Origin: Chitinophaga arvensicola
GTDB lineage: Bacteria > Bacteroidota > Bacteroidia > Chitinophagales > Chitinophagaceae
DNA: 64,000 nt
Direction of reading: 5' to 3'
Assembly: GCF_900110835.1 (NCBI RefSeq)
Contig: NZ_FOJG01000001.1
Coordinates: forward strand, 4,153,800 to 4,217,799
A program made the position numbers and the translations under genes. Shown here piece after piece: positions 8,184-18,290 of this stretch. A model generated the notes under the pieces. It saw nothing but the letters and a program-made list of their open reading frames with translations. It was not told the DNA's origin and did not search any database. Position 1 is the stretch's first letter. Each line of letters starts with the position of its first letter.

Positions 8184-10652
8184 TTACATGGTGTTTTTGT
8201 TGTTCTGTAATTGGGTAATCCTGTTCTGGAGATCTTCCAGGTGCATTCTGCTCATGGCATCTGAAGTATTTGGAATAGCTGTTTTAATTTCCTGTTCCAG
8301 TAAATACATATCAGCTTTCATAATGGAGGAGGCGTCCGTTTCTGACATTTCAGGCGTTTTAGCAAGTACTATACCCATCAGATTAGCAAAGTAAGCTTTC
8401 TGCAAAGTCCTGGAATAACTGTCTATCACTACTTTTTTCTCTTTCAATCCTTTCCAGATGCCCTTGTGAACGGCTGTGATATAATCATTGAGCTGTAGCG
8501 CATTTTCTCCAAACCGGTTCATATTTGCTGAAATAATATTCATCCTGGATACATCCAGTAAGCTGTTTATTGCGCGTACCTGCAGATCTTCAACGAAATC
8601 AGGATTGTTGGGGCTGACAGGCGTTTCCACCTTTGCGGTTACAACCGGATTTTTCAGCCAGAGCGGTGTGGTGAAAAGTTGCTGGTTGAAGAATTCCACT
8701 GCTTCTAACTGCAAGGCTGCCGGTACCATTTCAAATACTTTCATGGTATCGCCATCGGGACGTAAGGTTTTATGTATGCCTGCAATGTTGAGTAATACGT
8801 GATCCAGGTAGCGTACATACTGTCTTTTTACATTCAGATACATCTCCGCAAGATTTTCCTGTACACCTCCTTCTTCGTAGGTCCATTCAGGTAAGTGCGG
8901 TACAATGCGTTGCAGGTTTTTAATACCATATGTGCTTGCTTTCACGGCATTATCGCCCAGGTCTTCTGTCTGGTTACGGGCATCTATTTTCTGGGTTTCT
9001 CCATCACCGAACCAGAGCCTTGGATTTTTTGCAAAGCGGTCGCTGATCCATTTACGTACAATCCTGGTATCTTCGTCCACATCTTTTGCAAAGGAGGCTT
9101 TGTAGCCCCATTCTATCGCCCATTTATCGTATTCGCCTATCCGGGGAAAGAGGTATTCCTGCGGGATATTATCTTCCGGCTGCGCTACATAGTTGAAGCG
9201 GGCGTAGTCCATAATGCTGGCGGTGTGTCCGTGTTGCTTCAGGTAGGCAAGGCTTCTCAGGCTATCTACCGGTGTACGGGAGCTGCTGCCAAAGTTGTGA
9301 CGCAGCCCGAGGGTATGGCCTACTTCATGACTGGAAACAAATCGTATCAGCTGCCCCATCAGCTCTTCGCTGAATTTGGCCTTACGTGCGGCAGGATCGG
9401 TGGCACCTGCCTGTACCTGGTACCAGTCGTGCACCAGCGACATCACGTTATGGTACCAGCCTATTCTCGTTTGTATGATCTCTCCGCTGCGGGGATCATT
9501 TACGTGAGGGCCATATGCGTTGGCTGTTTCAGAAGGGAAGTAATGCAGTACGGAATAACGTACATCGCCCAGTTGCATGTTGGGGTCGTTTTCCGGCCAT
9601 TCTTTACCAATGATGGCGTTTTTAAAGCCGGCCTGCTCAAAGGCTTTCTGCCAGTCGTTAATACCCAGTATCAGGTATTTACGCCACTGTCTGGGAGTGG
9701 CAGGGTCAATATAAATAACGATAGGTTGCTCAGGTTCTACCAGTTCGCCTCTTTTCCACCTGGCTATATCTTTGGAGCGGGGTTCCAGTCTCCACCGGGT
9801 TACCACCTGTCTTTTTTCGACTTTTTGCTGACTGTCTGCAAATTGGTTGAAGTCCTCTGTGAAGTATCCAACACGCGGGTCGAACAGTCTTTGTTGCATC
9901 GGTATTCTGGGTAGTGCAACAAAGGAGATATGCGTCATTATACTAACAGGCTCCGGTGGTGTGCCTTTTGCTGCAGTCAGGTCTTTAGAAGTGCTTATCT
10001 CTACGTTTATAGGATAAACAAGAATCGACTTTACTTTGGCATTTTTCACGGAGGAATAAGTGGCTTCTTTTGACAACTGGCTTTCACCTATCTCATTGAT
10101 GAAAGTGTTTCCTGTCAGAAAAGCGGTGGCATCTATTACATAGGAAGTGGAATCAGCAGAAATGGCCCTGATGGGAAAGGTATAGGCGACAGGGTTATAG
10201 TTGGAACGTTCTACTGCTTTATAGATATCGTCTTTAACATCGGCCCTGTTGACCAGGAGATTAAATCTGATGGTAATGGTGGAATCCTCATTTTTTTCAA
10301 ATTGTATAACTCTTTCTTTCAGTTCTTCGCCTGCAAACATTGCGGAGCCTGCGGGTGCATTTTCCAGCCGGTTCACGGTCATAATATCCCGGCGCAGAAT
10401 GGAATCAGGAATTTCAAAATAGATGGAGTCTTTGTATTGATGAACGGTGAATAATCCCCGTTTGGTGTCATAGCCGGCACTGATCACTTCTTTGTAGGGT
10501 TTGATCTGCCTGTTATCTTTTGGTAATGTGGCAATGATGGCAATTACCTTTGCGGTATCCTTCTTTGCGGTATCTGTAGCGGGCGCCTGTGCTGCTGCAC
10601 CTGACGCCGCTGCCAGAAAAGCAAATGTTACTATTCCCTTCTTGATAGGCAT
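8184..10652 (-). CDS. Secreted zinc-dependent metalloprotease (DUF5117/DUF4953 type)
   Basis: An 822-residue protein with a signal peptide ending AAAQA. The zinc site is HEVGHTLGLRHN with H442, E443, H446 and H452, a gluzincin/metzincin-like HExxHxxGxxH pattern. The N-terminal region (KDSIYFEIPDSIL, ERVIQFEKNEDS) matches the DUF5117/DUF5118 domains that precede this protease in Bacteroidota. It is the last gene of the SusCD operon, 10 bp after the lipoprotein gene. A protease behind a SusCD pair suggests the system takes up peptides, with this enzyme producing or trimming them in the periplasm or at the surface; that role is inferred from context. Confidence 0.9.
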   Translation of the reverse strand: MPIKKGIVTFAFLAAASGAAAQAPATDTAKKDTAKVIAIIATLPKDNRQIKPYKEVISAGYDTKRGLFTVHQYKDSIYFEIPDSILRRDIMTVNRLENAPAGSAMFAGEELKERVIQFEKNEDSTITIRFNLLVNRADVKDDIYKAVERSNYNPVAYTFPIRAISADSTSYVIDATAFLTGNTFINEIGESQLSKEATYSSVKNAKVKSILVYPINVEISTSKDLTAAKGTPPEPVSIMTHISFVALPRIPMQQRLFDPRVGYFTEDFNQFADSQQKVEKRQVVTRWRLEPRSKDIARWKRGELVEPEQPIVIYIDPATPRQWRKYLILGINDWQKAFEQAGFKNAIIGKEWPENDPNMQLGDVRYSVLHYFPSETANAYGPHVNDPRSGEIIQTRIGWYHNVMSLVHDWYQVQAGATDPAARKAKFSEELMGQLIRFVSSHEVGHTLGLRHNFGSSSRTPVDSLRSLAYLKQHGHTASIMDYARFNYVAQPEDNIPQEYLFPRIGEYDKWAIEWGYKASFAKDVDEDTRIVRKWISDRFAKNPRLWFGDGETQKIDARNQTEDLGDNAVKASTYGIKNLQRIVPHLPEWTYEEGGVQENLAEMYLNVKRQYVRYLDHVLLNIAGIHKTLRPDGDTMKVFEMVPAALQLEAVEFFNQQLFTTPLWLKNPVVTAKVETPVSPNNPDFVEDLQVRAINSLLDVSRMNIISANMNRFGENALQLNDYITAVHKGIWKGLKEKKVVIDSYSRTLQKAYFANLMGIVLAKTPEMSETDASSIMKADMYLLEQEIKTAIPNTSDAMSRMHLEDLQNRITQLQNNKNTM

Positions 10653-10662
10653 CTATATTGGT

Positions 10663-11109
10663 TTAAAAGTTGAAACAATCGGATTGGAAGGCGGAGAATC
10701 CTTCACCAATCCTGGTGATATTTACTTCCTTGTAGCCATTGGCTAATTTCAGGAAATAGGCGGCCCTGGAGGCAGAGCGGCCATCCCATATCAGTTGCAC
10801 GGGAATGGAGAAGACTTTGTCTCTTTTGATCAGGTACGCAGCGCTGAGCGGCTCCATAGACTCATCTGCACGAAGGTCTATCACTATACCGCCTGGCTGT
10901 TCTTTTGCCCATTTGGCGAGCCAGGGAATAGCTACAGGCCGGTAGGTGTTCAGGAGGTTCACAAGCGCTTCGTCATTGGCCGGATCGGCTAAGTGAATAG
11001 GCAGCTTTTCTTCATCCGGTGGCAGCTTTTTTCTGGCAGCTGGTCCTTCGGGCATACAGCCTGCCGACAGGATAACCATCAGCAGGATAATGAGACATTT
11101 TTTATTCAT
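10663..11109 (-). CDS. Hypothetical lipoprotein in SusCD-protease operon
   Basis: A 148-residue protein with lipobox LSAGC (C18). No known domain is recognised. The centre has GGIVIDLRADESMEPLSAAYL and the C-terminal part GYKEVNITRIGEG; the pattern looks alpha/beta. It sits 56 bp after susD and 10 bp before the metalloprotease, so it is almost certainly co-transcribed and may assist substrate capture or the protease. Confidence 0.75.
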   Translation of the reverse strand: MNKKCLIILLMVILSAGCMPEGPAARKKLPPDEEKLPIHLADPANDEALVNLLNTYRPVAIPWLAKWAKEQPGGIVIDLRADESMEPLSAAYLIKRDKVFSIPVQLIWDGRSASRAAYFLKLANGYKEVNITRIGEGFSAFQSDCFNF

Positions 11110-11165
11110 GGTTTTTGTATTGTTTTATCTTTCTTTTATGGCGGAAGAAGAGAAACGGTCAACAG

Positions 11166-12674
11166 CTAGTATCCCGGGTTCTGAATAATATGCGGATTAT
11201 CAGACGTTTCCTTGACGGGTATGGGATATAATAGCTGGGTGGTTTGCCAGGGTTGCTTATAGGTCAGCTGGCTCAACACCTTATCTGCTTTTTGTGTACG
11301 TTTCAGGTCCAGCCACCGGTGGCCCCATTCGGCGAACAGTTCTACCCGTCTTTCCTGTGCTACGGCGTCCAGCAGCGCTTCCCTGGTACCGGCGGTGGTA
11401 TTGGCCAATCCGGCCCTTCCCCGGATGATATTGATATCATCTGCCGCTCCGGCGTTGTTATTAAGTTGTGCACGGGCTTCTGCGCGGATAAGATACTGTT
11501 CAGCCAGGCGCAATACCATATAGTACTGGGGCATGGGGCCATTTACCTGGCTTTCCTGTTCCGTATATTTAAATGCGAAGTAGTACGTCATGCTATTATA
11601 GGGAGCTATTGCTGGTGTTGGCAGGCTGTCGGTCCATTTTTCCTTACGCTTATCGCCTCCTTCAAAAGCGGATGCCTGCTGATCAGACAGATAATAGGCA
11701 GGGACTAAATAAGGGACGAGGAGAGGAAAAAAATCAGGGTCCTGATATAACAGCTGCGTTGAAGGGTCCAGTGCGGTATAGCGGGTAAGTGGCACCATGT
11801 TTTTTCCTTCCCATGTTACATTCCCCGGTTGTATATTTATAGCATTCAGCATCAGTTGCCAGATCGCTTCCCGGCTGTTCTTCAAAAACACTTTTTCCGG
11901 TTCTGCGAGCAATGTGAACTGTCCTGCGTTGATTACTGCAGTGGCATTTTTTTCTGCTTCTTCCCAGTGTTTCACGTAAAGATGTACTCTGGCCAATAAG
12001 GCGGTAGCAGCCCATTTATTGGGTCTTATGCGTTCTCCGTTGGTGATAGCATAATCCGATCCCAGTTTTGATTTTGCATCTTCCAGGTCGCTGATCATCT
12101 GGGTATAAACACCATCAGCAGGCGTTCTTTCCATCAACACGGTTTTTGTATAATCGGTGGTAAGTACCAGGGGTACATCTCCGAATGAGTTGACCAGGTA
12201 GAAATAACAAAAAGCTCTTACAAATTTGGCTTCTCCGATACCCTGTGCCCGGGTACTATCTGTAACGTTTGGCGACCGGGAGTTATTGATGCCCTCAATT
12301 ATTGCATTGGCTTTGTAAATAATCTGGTAGGCGGGAACCCAGATACCGTTACCCGGCACGCCGTTGTTGATGTTAATTTTGTTTGACAGGAACTGGTAGT
12401 CTTCCGCATCAATGGTGCTGTTCTTATTCACCAGTTCATCAGACGACATGCCACTATAAATGGTGAAGCCGCCATTGCTGAACGTCATACTGCCTATTCC
12501 TGTAATCAGCTGGGAGTAAAGACCAGCGAGTGCCGCATCCACCATTTCCGGCGATTCGAATACCTTTTCTGTATTGATGGTTTTGGTAGGCGGATTTATT
12601 TCTATCAGTTTTTTGCAGCTGCATGAAAATGTGATCAGGCAGGCCAGCAGTAGTAACTTATATGGTTGTATCAT
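11166..12674 (-). CDS. SusD/RagB family outer-membrane lipoprotein
   Basis: A 502-residue protein with a lipoprotein signal (cysteines at 18 and 20, then KKLIEINPPT). Family features include GEAKFVRAFCYFYLVNSFGD, AEQYLIRAEARAQL, VAQERRVELFAEWGHRW and the C-terminal IIQNPGY. It lies 19 bp after the SusC stop and forms the surface-exposed lid of the importer. Two genes downstream encode a lipoprotein and a protease, which points to peptide ligands rather than glycans. Confidence 0.95.
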   Translation of the reverse strand: MIQPYKLLLLACLITFSCSCKKLIEINPPTKTINTEKVFESPEMVDAALAGLYSQLITGIGSMTFSNGGFTIYSGMSSDELVNKNSTIDAEDYQFLSNKININNGVPGNGIWVPAYQIIYKANAIIEGINNSRSPNVTDSTRAQGIGEAKFVRAFCYFYLVNSFGDVPLVLTTDYTKTVLMERTPADGVYTQMISDLEDAKSKLGSDYAITNGERIRPNKWAATALLARVHLYVKHWEEAEKNATAVINAGQFTLLAEPEKVFLKNSREAIWQLMLNAINIQPGNVTWEGKNMVPLTRYTALDPSTQLLYQDPDFFPLLVPYLVPAYYLSDQQASAFEGGDKRKEKWTDSLPTPAIAPYNSMTYYFAFKYTEQESQVNGPMPQYYMVLRLAEQYLIRAEARAQLNNNAGAADDINIIRGRAGLANTTAGTREALLDAVAQERRVELFAEWGHRWLDLKRTQKADKVLSQLTYKQPWQTTQLLYPIPVKETSDNPHIIQNPGY

Positions 12675-12693
12675 ATTTATTCAGGATTGTTGA

Positions 12694-15600
12694 TCAGAAA
12701 GTACTGGAAAACCCGGCAGTAATCGTTCTTACAGGCGGCATAGAACCAAATGACGTAACATCGGGGTCCAGTCCCTTGTATTTGGTGATGGTAAAGAGAT
12801 TCTGGGCATTCACATTAATAGCCAGGCGCTCCATTTTTATTCTCTTTAACAATTGTTTGGGCAGGTTGTATGATAATGCGACCGTTTTGATACGGATATA
12901 ACTGGCATCTGTATAGCCTCCGTCAGAATAGCTATAGTTGTAAATGTCAGGGTCATATTTTGCACTCAGTGCAGGCGCTTTGCTTTGCTGACCAGGAGTT
13001 GTCCACCGGTTCTCATAGCTCCATAGCGGCATGTTGCCGATGCTGACCAGGGTCGGGCCTGTAGCGTTTAATCCCACTTTTTTCTGGAACTCCGTCATTA
13101 TGCTAAGCGACAGATTCTTATAAGCAAACTGGTTGTTAAACCCTCCCGTAAAATCCGGCACTGTTTGCATCCTGATATACCTGTCATCTCCTGCTGTGCC
13201 AGGGATCACTCCTTCCACTCTTTTAATACTGCCGTCATGATTAATATCTTCATATTGATATTTACCGGTAGCCGGATCAATACCTTTTAAATGAAAGAGG
13301 TAGGTCTGGCTGATAGGCTCGCCCACTATATACCTGCTCCGGTAAGGAGATTCGTCCAGTTTCGGATAGGAAAGCAGTTTGTTGACGTTTTTACTGATGT
13401 TGAAGCCGGTGTTCCAGGAAAATCCTGTTTCCCCGAATACCTGAAACGTAAGGATTCCTTCCCATCCTTTGTTCTGTACTTTGGCCGGCAGGTTTGCCAA
13501 TACGGAACTGAATCCGGTATAGTTGGGCGTAAGGTAATCTACCAGCTGGTCATAGGACTGTTTGTAATAGCGGGATACATTCAGTGTAAGCCGTTCGTCA
13601 AAGAATCCCATATCTACAGCTACTTCCGCCTGCCGGTTTACTTCCCAGTGGAAATTGGGATTGAATTGCAACTGGGAAGAAAGCGGTACAACGCCATTGT
13701 ACGAAAGAAGATAGGGGTCTGTATTACCCCATTGTGTGAGGAATTTATAGTCGGAACTAGGATCGCTTCCCGCAGTACCATAACTTCCCCGCAGTTTAAT
13801 TAAACTGAAGAATGCCGGGAGAAACTGCTTCATCCAGGATTCCTGGCTCATGATCCATGCGCCACCAACGGAGCCGAAATTACCAAACTGGTTGCCCGGA
13901 CCAAACCGGCTGCTGCCATCACGGCGCGCGTTCAGATTAATTACATATTTTTTGTCCCAGTTTAAGAAGATACGGCCGAATACCCCGGCATATTTATATT
14001 CTGCGTAGTTATCTGCGACATTGATACTGGCAGCGTTGGCAAAGCTGCCGAGCAATGCGTCATTTACAAATCCATAGCCGGTAGTGCTGGTGGCGCCGGT
14101 GATGGCGTTCTGCAAGGTAGCTCCTGCCAGAATGGTCAGTTCTCCTTTTCTTTTAATCTGCCCGTTGTAGGCTAATTGTGGCTCCACGCTCCAGTTGGTA
14201 CTGGTACTGTTACCCAGGTTTCTTGTGCCTGATCTTTTAGTGGTGGTATAAGGATCCTGAGACGCAATAGGGGTTAATATAGTTTGTGTATTACTCAGAT
14301 TGTTATAACCCAGGTTAACTTTTAGCTCCAGGCCTTTGTAGAGTTTGTATTGCAATGCAAGGCTACTGTATAAACTTTTGCTTTTGCTGTCGTTGGGTGT
14401 TAACAGGCCGGAAAATGGCATAGTAAGACCTGCCGCCTTCCACTCCTTATAATTCAGATTCCCTTGTTCGTTGAAGATGGAAGGCGCATTAGGGGGTAGG
14501 GAAGTGGCCTGAGGGCCTAACCCAATATTAATGGTATTGGCAGATGAAAAATTATAACTGCCGTTAAAGGTCATCATGAAGCGCTGGTCCTTGCTTTGGT
14601 TGGTAATGCTATATCCAACTGATGCTTTCTGGTTGGCGCCACTATGCGTAGTGATGTCTGAAGTGCGGCCATAAGCGCCGGATAAACGGAACGTGGTTTG
14701 TTGGGTACCTCCCGACACAGACGTTTGTGCATTCATCCAGTTCCCGGTTCGTCCCCATATGTATTTTTGCCAGTTGGTATACCTGGTGCTATCCAAAACA
14801 AACAGGTCTGGTGCATAGCCCGGCGATCCGGGTTGCGGGGAAGGTGTAAGGCCATCGTTTTTAAAGGCTTCTTTACGCATGGCAATGTATTGTTGCGTAT
14901 TCAGCATATCCCATTGCCTGGTGATAAAACTTACGCCCTGTGAAAAGTCCAGGTTAAAGCTGGTTTTTCCGGGTTTCCCTTTTTTGGTAGTGATCAGTAT
15001 TACCCCATTAGCTCCCCGGCTACCATAAATAGCAGTGGCGTCTGCATCCTTCAGTACATCGATCGACTCAATATCCGAAGGGTTGAAGTTGTACAGCGGA
15101 CTTATACCGCCTGAACCCTGCGACTGCCGGGTTTGGTCCATTCCTCTTGAAACGGCGGTTTCACCTGGAGCATAAACGGCATTCGATGTTAAATCCAGTA
15201 CAGTCAGTGCCACCCCATCTACCAGGATTAAAGGATCGCCAGTAATAAACGGGTTCAGACTGTTCCTTCCCCGGATCTCTATTTTCACAGCTCCACGATC
15301 GTATCCGGATTGCTGGGATATGACCATTCCCGGTACTCTTCCCTGTAATGCCAGTAACGGGTTCTGAATAGGTTGTTTTTGAATTTCCGCTGCTTTAACA
15401 GATACCACATTTCCGGTTGCAAATCTTTTTGTAGTAGTGCCATAGGCAATTACTACCGTTTCATCCAGGCTATTCATTGTCCGTTCCAGTTCGATATTAA
15501 GCATACCATTGTCTGACATTGGAATTTCCCGGGGCTTAAATCCCATGCAGCTGATAGCCAGCACGGAGTTCAGGGGAACATCGGCAAGAAAGTAAACGCC

Positions 15601-16116
15601 TGCGTCGTTGGTAATAGTCCCTTTTACCTGGTTTTTGATCTTCATGGATACGCCGGCTACCGGTGCGCCATCGGCGGTGATGGTACCATAAACGCTAATG
15701 ACGGAATCCTTGAGACTACCTCCCTTTACACCGGGTTCTTTCTGTTGTTCCCTGTTTACTTTTTTAGCGCTCAGGAATATGGTATTGTCTTCCATACGCC
15801 AGTTGATAGGCTGGTTGGCTAACACCTGGTTCAGAAATGCGTTTAATGAAACATTGGCAACAGTGAGCGTAACCGGTTTGGCATCGTTATACAAATTGCG
15901 GGGTGCTAAAAAGAAGACCCCTGTTTGTTTATTCACTTTATCCAATACTTCCTTCAGGGTAGCATTTTTAACAGAAAGCGAAATGGTTTTGCCGGCTGTC
16001 TGGGCTTGCGCTGAGATGGCAGCTGACAGCAGCAGTACGATCAGCATTTTCAGGAAGCGTAGATTGTAGTTGGCATTTACCCCTTTGTTCCAGCAGCGAC
16101 ATGCTGTTTGTTGCAT
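12694..16116 (-). CDS. SusC/RagA TonB-dependent receptor with STN signalling domain
   Basis: A 1140-residue outer-membrane protein. Order: signal peptide (hydrophobic run at about 25-40, ending AQAQ); secretin/TonB short N-terminal (STN) domain at about 45-115 (TLKEVLDKVNKQTGVFF); a carboxypeptidase-regulatory-like domain at about 145-215; a plug with VPGMVISQQSG and the SusC signature DVLKDADATAIYGSRGANG; then the barrel ending AGFSSTF. The STN domain is the part that contacts a FecR anti-sigma factor, and FecR plus ECF sigma genes lie just upstream on the same strand. The receptor therefore both imports a substrate and reports its presence to switch on this operon. Confidence 0.96.
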   Translation of the reverse strand: MQQTACRCWNKGVNANYNLRFLKMLIVLLLSAAISAQAQTAGKTISLSVKNATLKEVLDKVNKQTGVFFLAPRNLYNDAKPVTLTVANVSLNAFLNQVLANQPINWRMEDNTIFLSAKKVNREQQKEPGVKGGSLKDSVISVYGTITADGAPVAGVSMKIKNQVKGTITNDAGVYFLADVPLNSVLAISCMGFKPREIPMSDNGMLNIELERTMNSLDETVVIAYGTTTKRFATGNVVSVKAAEIQKQPIQNPLLALQGRVPGMVISQQSGYDRGAVKIEIRGRNSLNPFITGDPLILVDGVALTVLDLTSNAVYAPGETAVSRGMDQTRQSQGSGGISPLYNFNPSDIESIDVLKDADATAIYGSRGANGVILITTKKGKPGKTSFNLDFSQGVSFITRQWDMLNTQQYIAMRKEAFKNDGLTPSPQPGSPGYAPDLFVLDSTRYTNWQKYIWGRTGNWMNAQTSVSGGTQQTTFRLSGAYGRTSDITTHSGANQKASVGYSITNQSKDQRFMMTFNGSYNFSSANTINIGLGPQATSLPPNAPSIFNEQGNLNYKEWKAAGLTMPFSGLLTPNDSKSKSLYSSLALQYKLYKGLELKVNLGYNNLSNTQTILTPIASQDPYTTTKRSGTRNLGNSTSTNWSVEPQLAYNGQIKRKGELTILAGATLQNAITGATSTTGYGFVNDALLGSFANAASINVADNYAEYKYAGVFGRIFLNWDKKYVINLNARRDGSSRFGPGNQFGNFGSVGGAWIMSQESWMKQFLPAFFSLIKLRGSYGTAGSDPSSDYKFLTQWGNTDPYLLSYNGVVPLSSQLQFNPNFHWEVNRQAEVAVDMGFFDERLTLNVSRYYKQSYDQLVDYLTPNYTGFSSVLANLPAKVQNKGWEGILTFQVFGETGFSWNTGFNISKNVNKLLSYPKLDESPYRSRYIVGEPISQTYLFHLKGIDPATGKYQYEDINHDGSIKRVEGVIPGTAGDDRYIRMQTVPDFTGGFNNQFAYKNLSLSIMTEFQKKVGLNATGPTLVSIGNMPLWSYENRWTTPGQQSKAPALSAKYDPDIYNYSYSDGGYTDASYIRIKTVALSYNLPKQLLKRIKMERLAINVNAQNLFTITKYKGLDPDVTSFGSMPPVRTITAGFSSTF

Positions 16117-16306
16117 AAATTGCGAAAATTTTGGTTGTTAAAAAATTGGCCACAGGCGAGACTTTTTCAGTCTCCCTCACTTGACGGCAGCGCTATACGG
16201 CTCCCATTTTCTTTTTTTTACAGCGCATAAGATCCCCTGGCAGCACTGCTTTGATCAGGAGCAGCGTCACCGGTTTCTTGAATGTACTTGGAGGGATGTT
16301 TTCCCG

Positions 16307-17500
16307 TTATGGCAAAATGATCAGCCGCTTGTTTTCAAGCCGGTAATTGATCTGCCATTCTTTCAGGGCTTTCAAAAATGAAGAGAGTGTTACATTCCGG
16401 CTCATTTCACCAGTAAAATAGATATCGGGTATCTTATCATTCTCATACACTACTTCTATGTCATACCATCTTTCTATTTCTTTCATCACCTCTTTTAAGG
16501 AGGCGCCTTCCAGGTTAAATGCACCGTTTTTCCATGCTACCGCTTTATTGATATCAGCGTCAGGAATGACCTTTATTTTATCAGCGGCATCTATGTCATG
16601 AGCAATCTTTATCTGTGCAGCCTGGCCCGGTTTGAGGATCACTCTTCCGGAGGCGGCTGTCCCTTTTATTGATGTATGTTTTACAGCTACTGCGCCGCTT
16701 ATCAAAGTGGTGTTGATGGTGCCGTTATCGCCGTAGGCGTTGATGTTGAAGCTGGTTCCCAGTACTTCTACCTGCGCTTGGTTGCCCGCGCTGATCCGGA
16801 AGGGCATTTTACTGTTCTGCGCTACTTCAAAGTAGGCTTCTCCTGTGATTTCCACTTTTCTTTCGGTGCCATTGAAAAGGGTAGGATACCTGATGGAACT
16901 GGCGGCGTTCAGCCAAACCATTGTCCCATCCGGCAGTTGCAGGTTGAATTGCCGTCCTTTGGGAGTGTTGATGGTGTTATAAGTTACCTCATTGGCCGAC
17001 CCGGCTACCGGGTTGTAGGAAAGTTGCCCGCTGTCGAGCAGCACCCGGGCGCCATTTTGTGAGGCCACCAGTCCGTTTTTTGCACTGTCGAGTACTACCT
17101 GGCTGCCATCCGATAGGGTAAGTATGGCTCCTTTATGCGCCGGCGCCACATCTGCCATGGTTGGTGTGTGTATGGTTTGATGTTGTTGTAATAAATAATA
17201 AGCAGTACCTGCTGCCAGTAATAAAGTAACGGAGGCTGCCGCCCACCACCGGCGGAGTGTGAATACGCGGGGTATTACGGCTGGTGCTTTATCAACGGCT
17301 ACAATAGCCTGTAAAATAGCCTGTGCTTTTTCTGCAGGTATATCAGCGGTAGTGGTTGTACGAAAGAACGATTGCTCCAGCAGTTCCTGTGCAGGAACTG
17401 TATTTTCCCTGTCGGCCAGCCAGCTTCTCAATATATTCATTTCCTCTTCAGTGGCCTTACCGGCCAAAGCCCTCTCATAGATCTCTAAAACTCTTTCCAT
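16307..17500 (-). CDS. FecR-family anti-sigma factor
   Basis: A 397-residue protein. The open frame allows a TTG start six bases earlier, but ATG at 17500 gives MERVLEIYERAL and is preferred. The cytoplasmic N-terminal part (about 1-82) would bind the sigma factor, one membrane segment follows (around RRWWAAASVTLLLAAG), then the FecR domain (TPKGRQFNLQLPDGTMVWLN, ITGEAYFEVAQN) and a C-terminal DUF4974 domain (LKEVMKEIERWYDIEVVYEN). It transmits the signal from the STN-bearing SusC to the ECF sigma factor encoded 84 bp upstream. Confidence 0.95.
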   Translation of the reverse strand: MERVLEIYERALAGKATEEEMNILRSWLADRENTVPAQELLEQSFFRTTTTADIPAEKAQAILQAIVAVDKAPAVIPRVFTLRRWWAAASVTLLLAAGTAYYLLQQHQTIHTPTMADVAPAHKGAILTLSDGSQVVLDSAKNGLVASQNGARVLLDSGQLSYNPVAGSANEVTYNTINTPKGRQFNLQLPDGTMVWLNAASSIRYPTLFNGTERKVEITGEAYFEVAQNSKMPFRISAGNQAQVEVLGTSFNINAYGDNGTINTTLISGAVAVKHTSIKGTAASGRVILKPGQAAQIKIAHDIDAADKIKVIPDADINKAVAWKNGAFNLEGASLKEVMKEIERWYDIEVVYENDKIPDIYFTGEMSRNVTLSSFLKALKEWQINYRLENKRLIILP

Positions 17501-17584
17501 AATCAAACTTCACAATGATTTTAGTTGTACTGTATATAAAGACAATCGTGGTTGAGCGTTTGGGGGGGATAACAAAAAAAAATT

Positions 17585-18193
17585 TCAGGAAAATAATATA
17601 AGACAGCATACGATGGCTAAAACATCGCCATTTGCGTGGGCCATGCAGTAAGCTCTTATACTTTTCAAAGCCTGGTCCAGGTGGTATTTAATGGTTTCCG
17701 GAGCAATATTCAGCAATGCGGCGGCTTCTTCCCGTTTATATCCCTGTTGTTTGATCAGCTCATAAGTTTCCTTTTGCCGGGTGGGGAGCCTGGCAACAGC
17801 GGTGTTGAGTAATTCCCTGAACCTGCTTTCATCAGCCGTAATACCCGGGTAGGAGTTGCCTTCATGCACTTCTTTCAGCCATTCCTGGATGGTCCGTTTG
17901 TGTAATTGCTCTTTTTTAATAGCGTTGAGGGTAAGGTTGGAGGCAATCCTGTACAGCCAACCGGGGAAGTTGGTTATATCAGGCAGGGTGCTTCTGTTCA
18001 GCCATACTTTCAGAAAAGTATCCTGTACAATTTCTTCGGCAAGCATTTCTTCTCCTGCCATTCTTAAGCTATTTGTGTAAACAACAGGCCGGTAGTGATC
18101 AAATAACTGTGCAAAAGCATTCACATCACCTGCGGCGACCAGGTTAAGGAACTCCTGTTCATTAGTGAGTAAATGCTTTTCTGTAATTGGCAT
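17585..18193 (-). CDS. ECF-type RNA polymerase sigma-70 factor
   Basis: A 202-residue sigma factor. Region 2 (about residues 25-90) has EEIVQDTFLKVWLNR, and region 4 (about 130-185) has RLPTRQKETYELIKQQGYKREEAA split by the helix-turn-helix ending IKYHLDQALKSIR. The protein ends in a hydrophobic tail, VLAIVCCLILFS, that is not part of the sigma fold. With the FecR and SusC genes downstream this is a complete cell-surface signalling system, presumed to activate the SusC-SusD-protease operon. It is divergent from the ArsR gene. Confidence 0.95.
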   Translation of the reverse strand: MPITEKHLLTNEQEFLNLVAAGDVNAFAQLFDHYRPVVYTNSLRMAGEEMLAEEIVQDTFLKVWLNRSTLPDITNFPGWLYRIASNLTLNAIKKEQLHKRTIQEWLKEVHEGNSYPGITADESRFRELLNTAVARLPTRQKETYELIKQQGYKREEAAALLNIAPETIKYHLDQALKSIRAYCMAHANGDVLAIVCCLILFS

Positions 18194-18290
18194 GGAAACT
18201 TTCCCTGTTTATGGTTACGTGGGCGCAATATTAGCAAAATAGGAAGTTAAGAAAAAGGGATATTTTCAAAAATATTATTTGCGCAAGTGA

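Noticed and set aside
8895..9914. 339-codon open frame on the plus strand inside the metalloprotease gene
   Set aside because: It is antisense to the zinc-site region of a convincing protease; no motif and no plausible start context.
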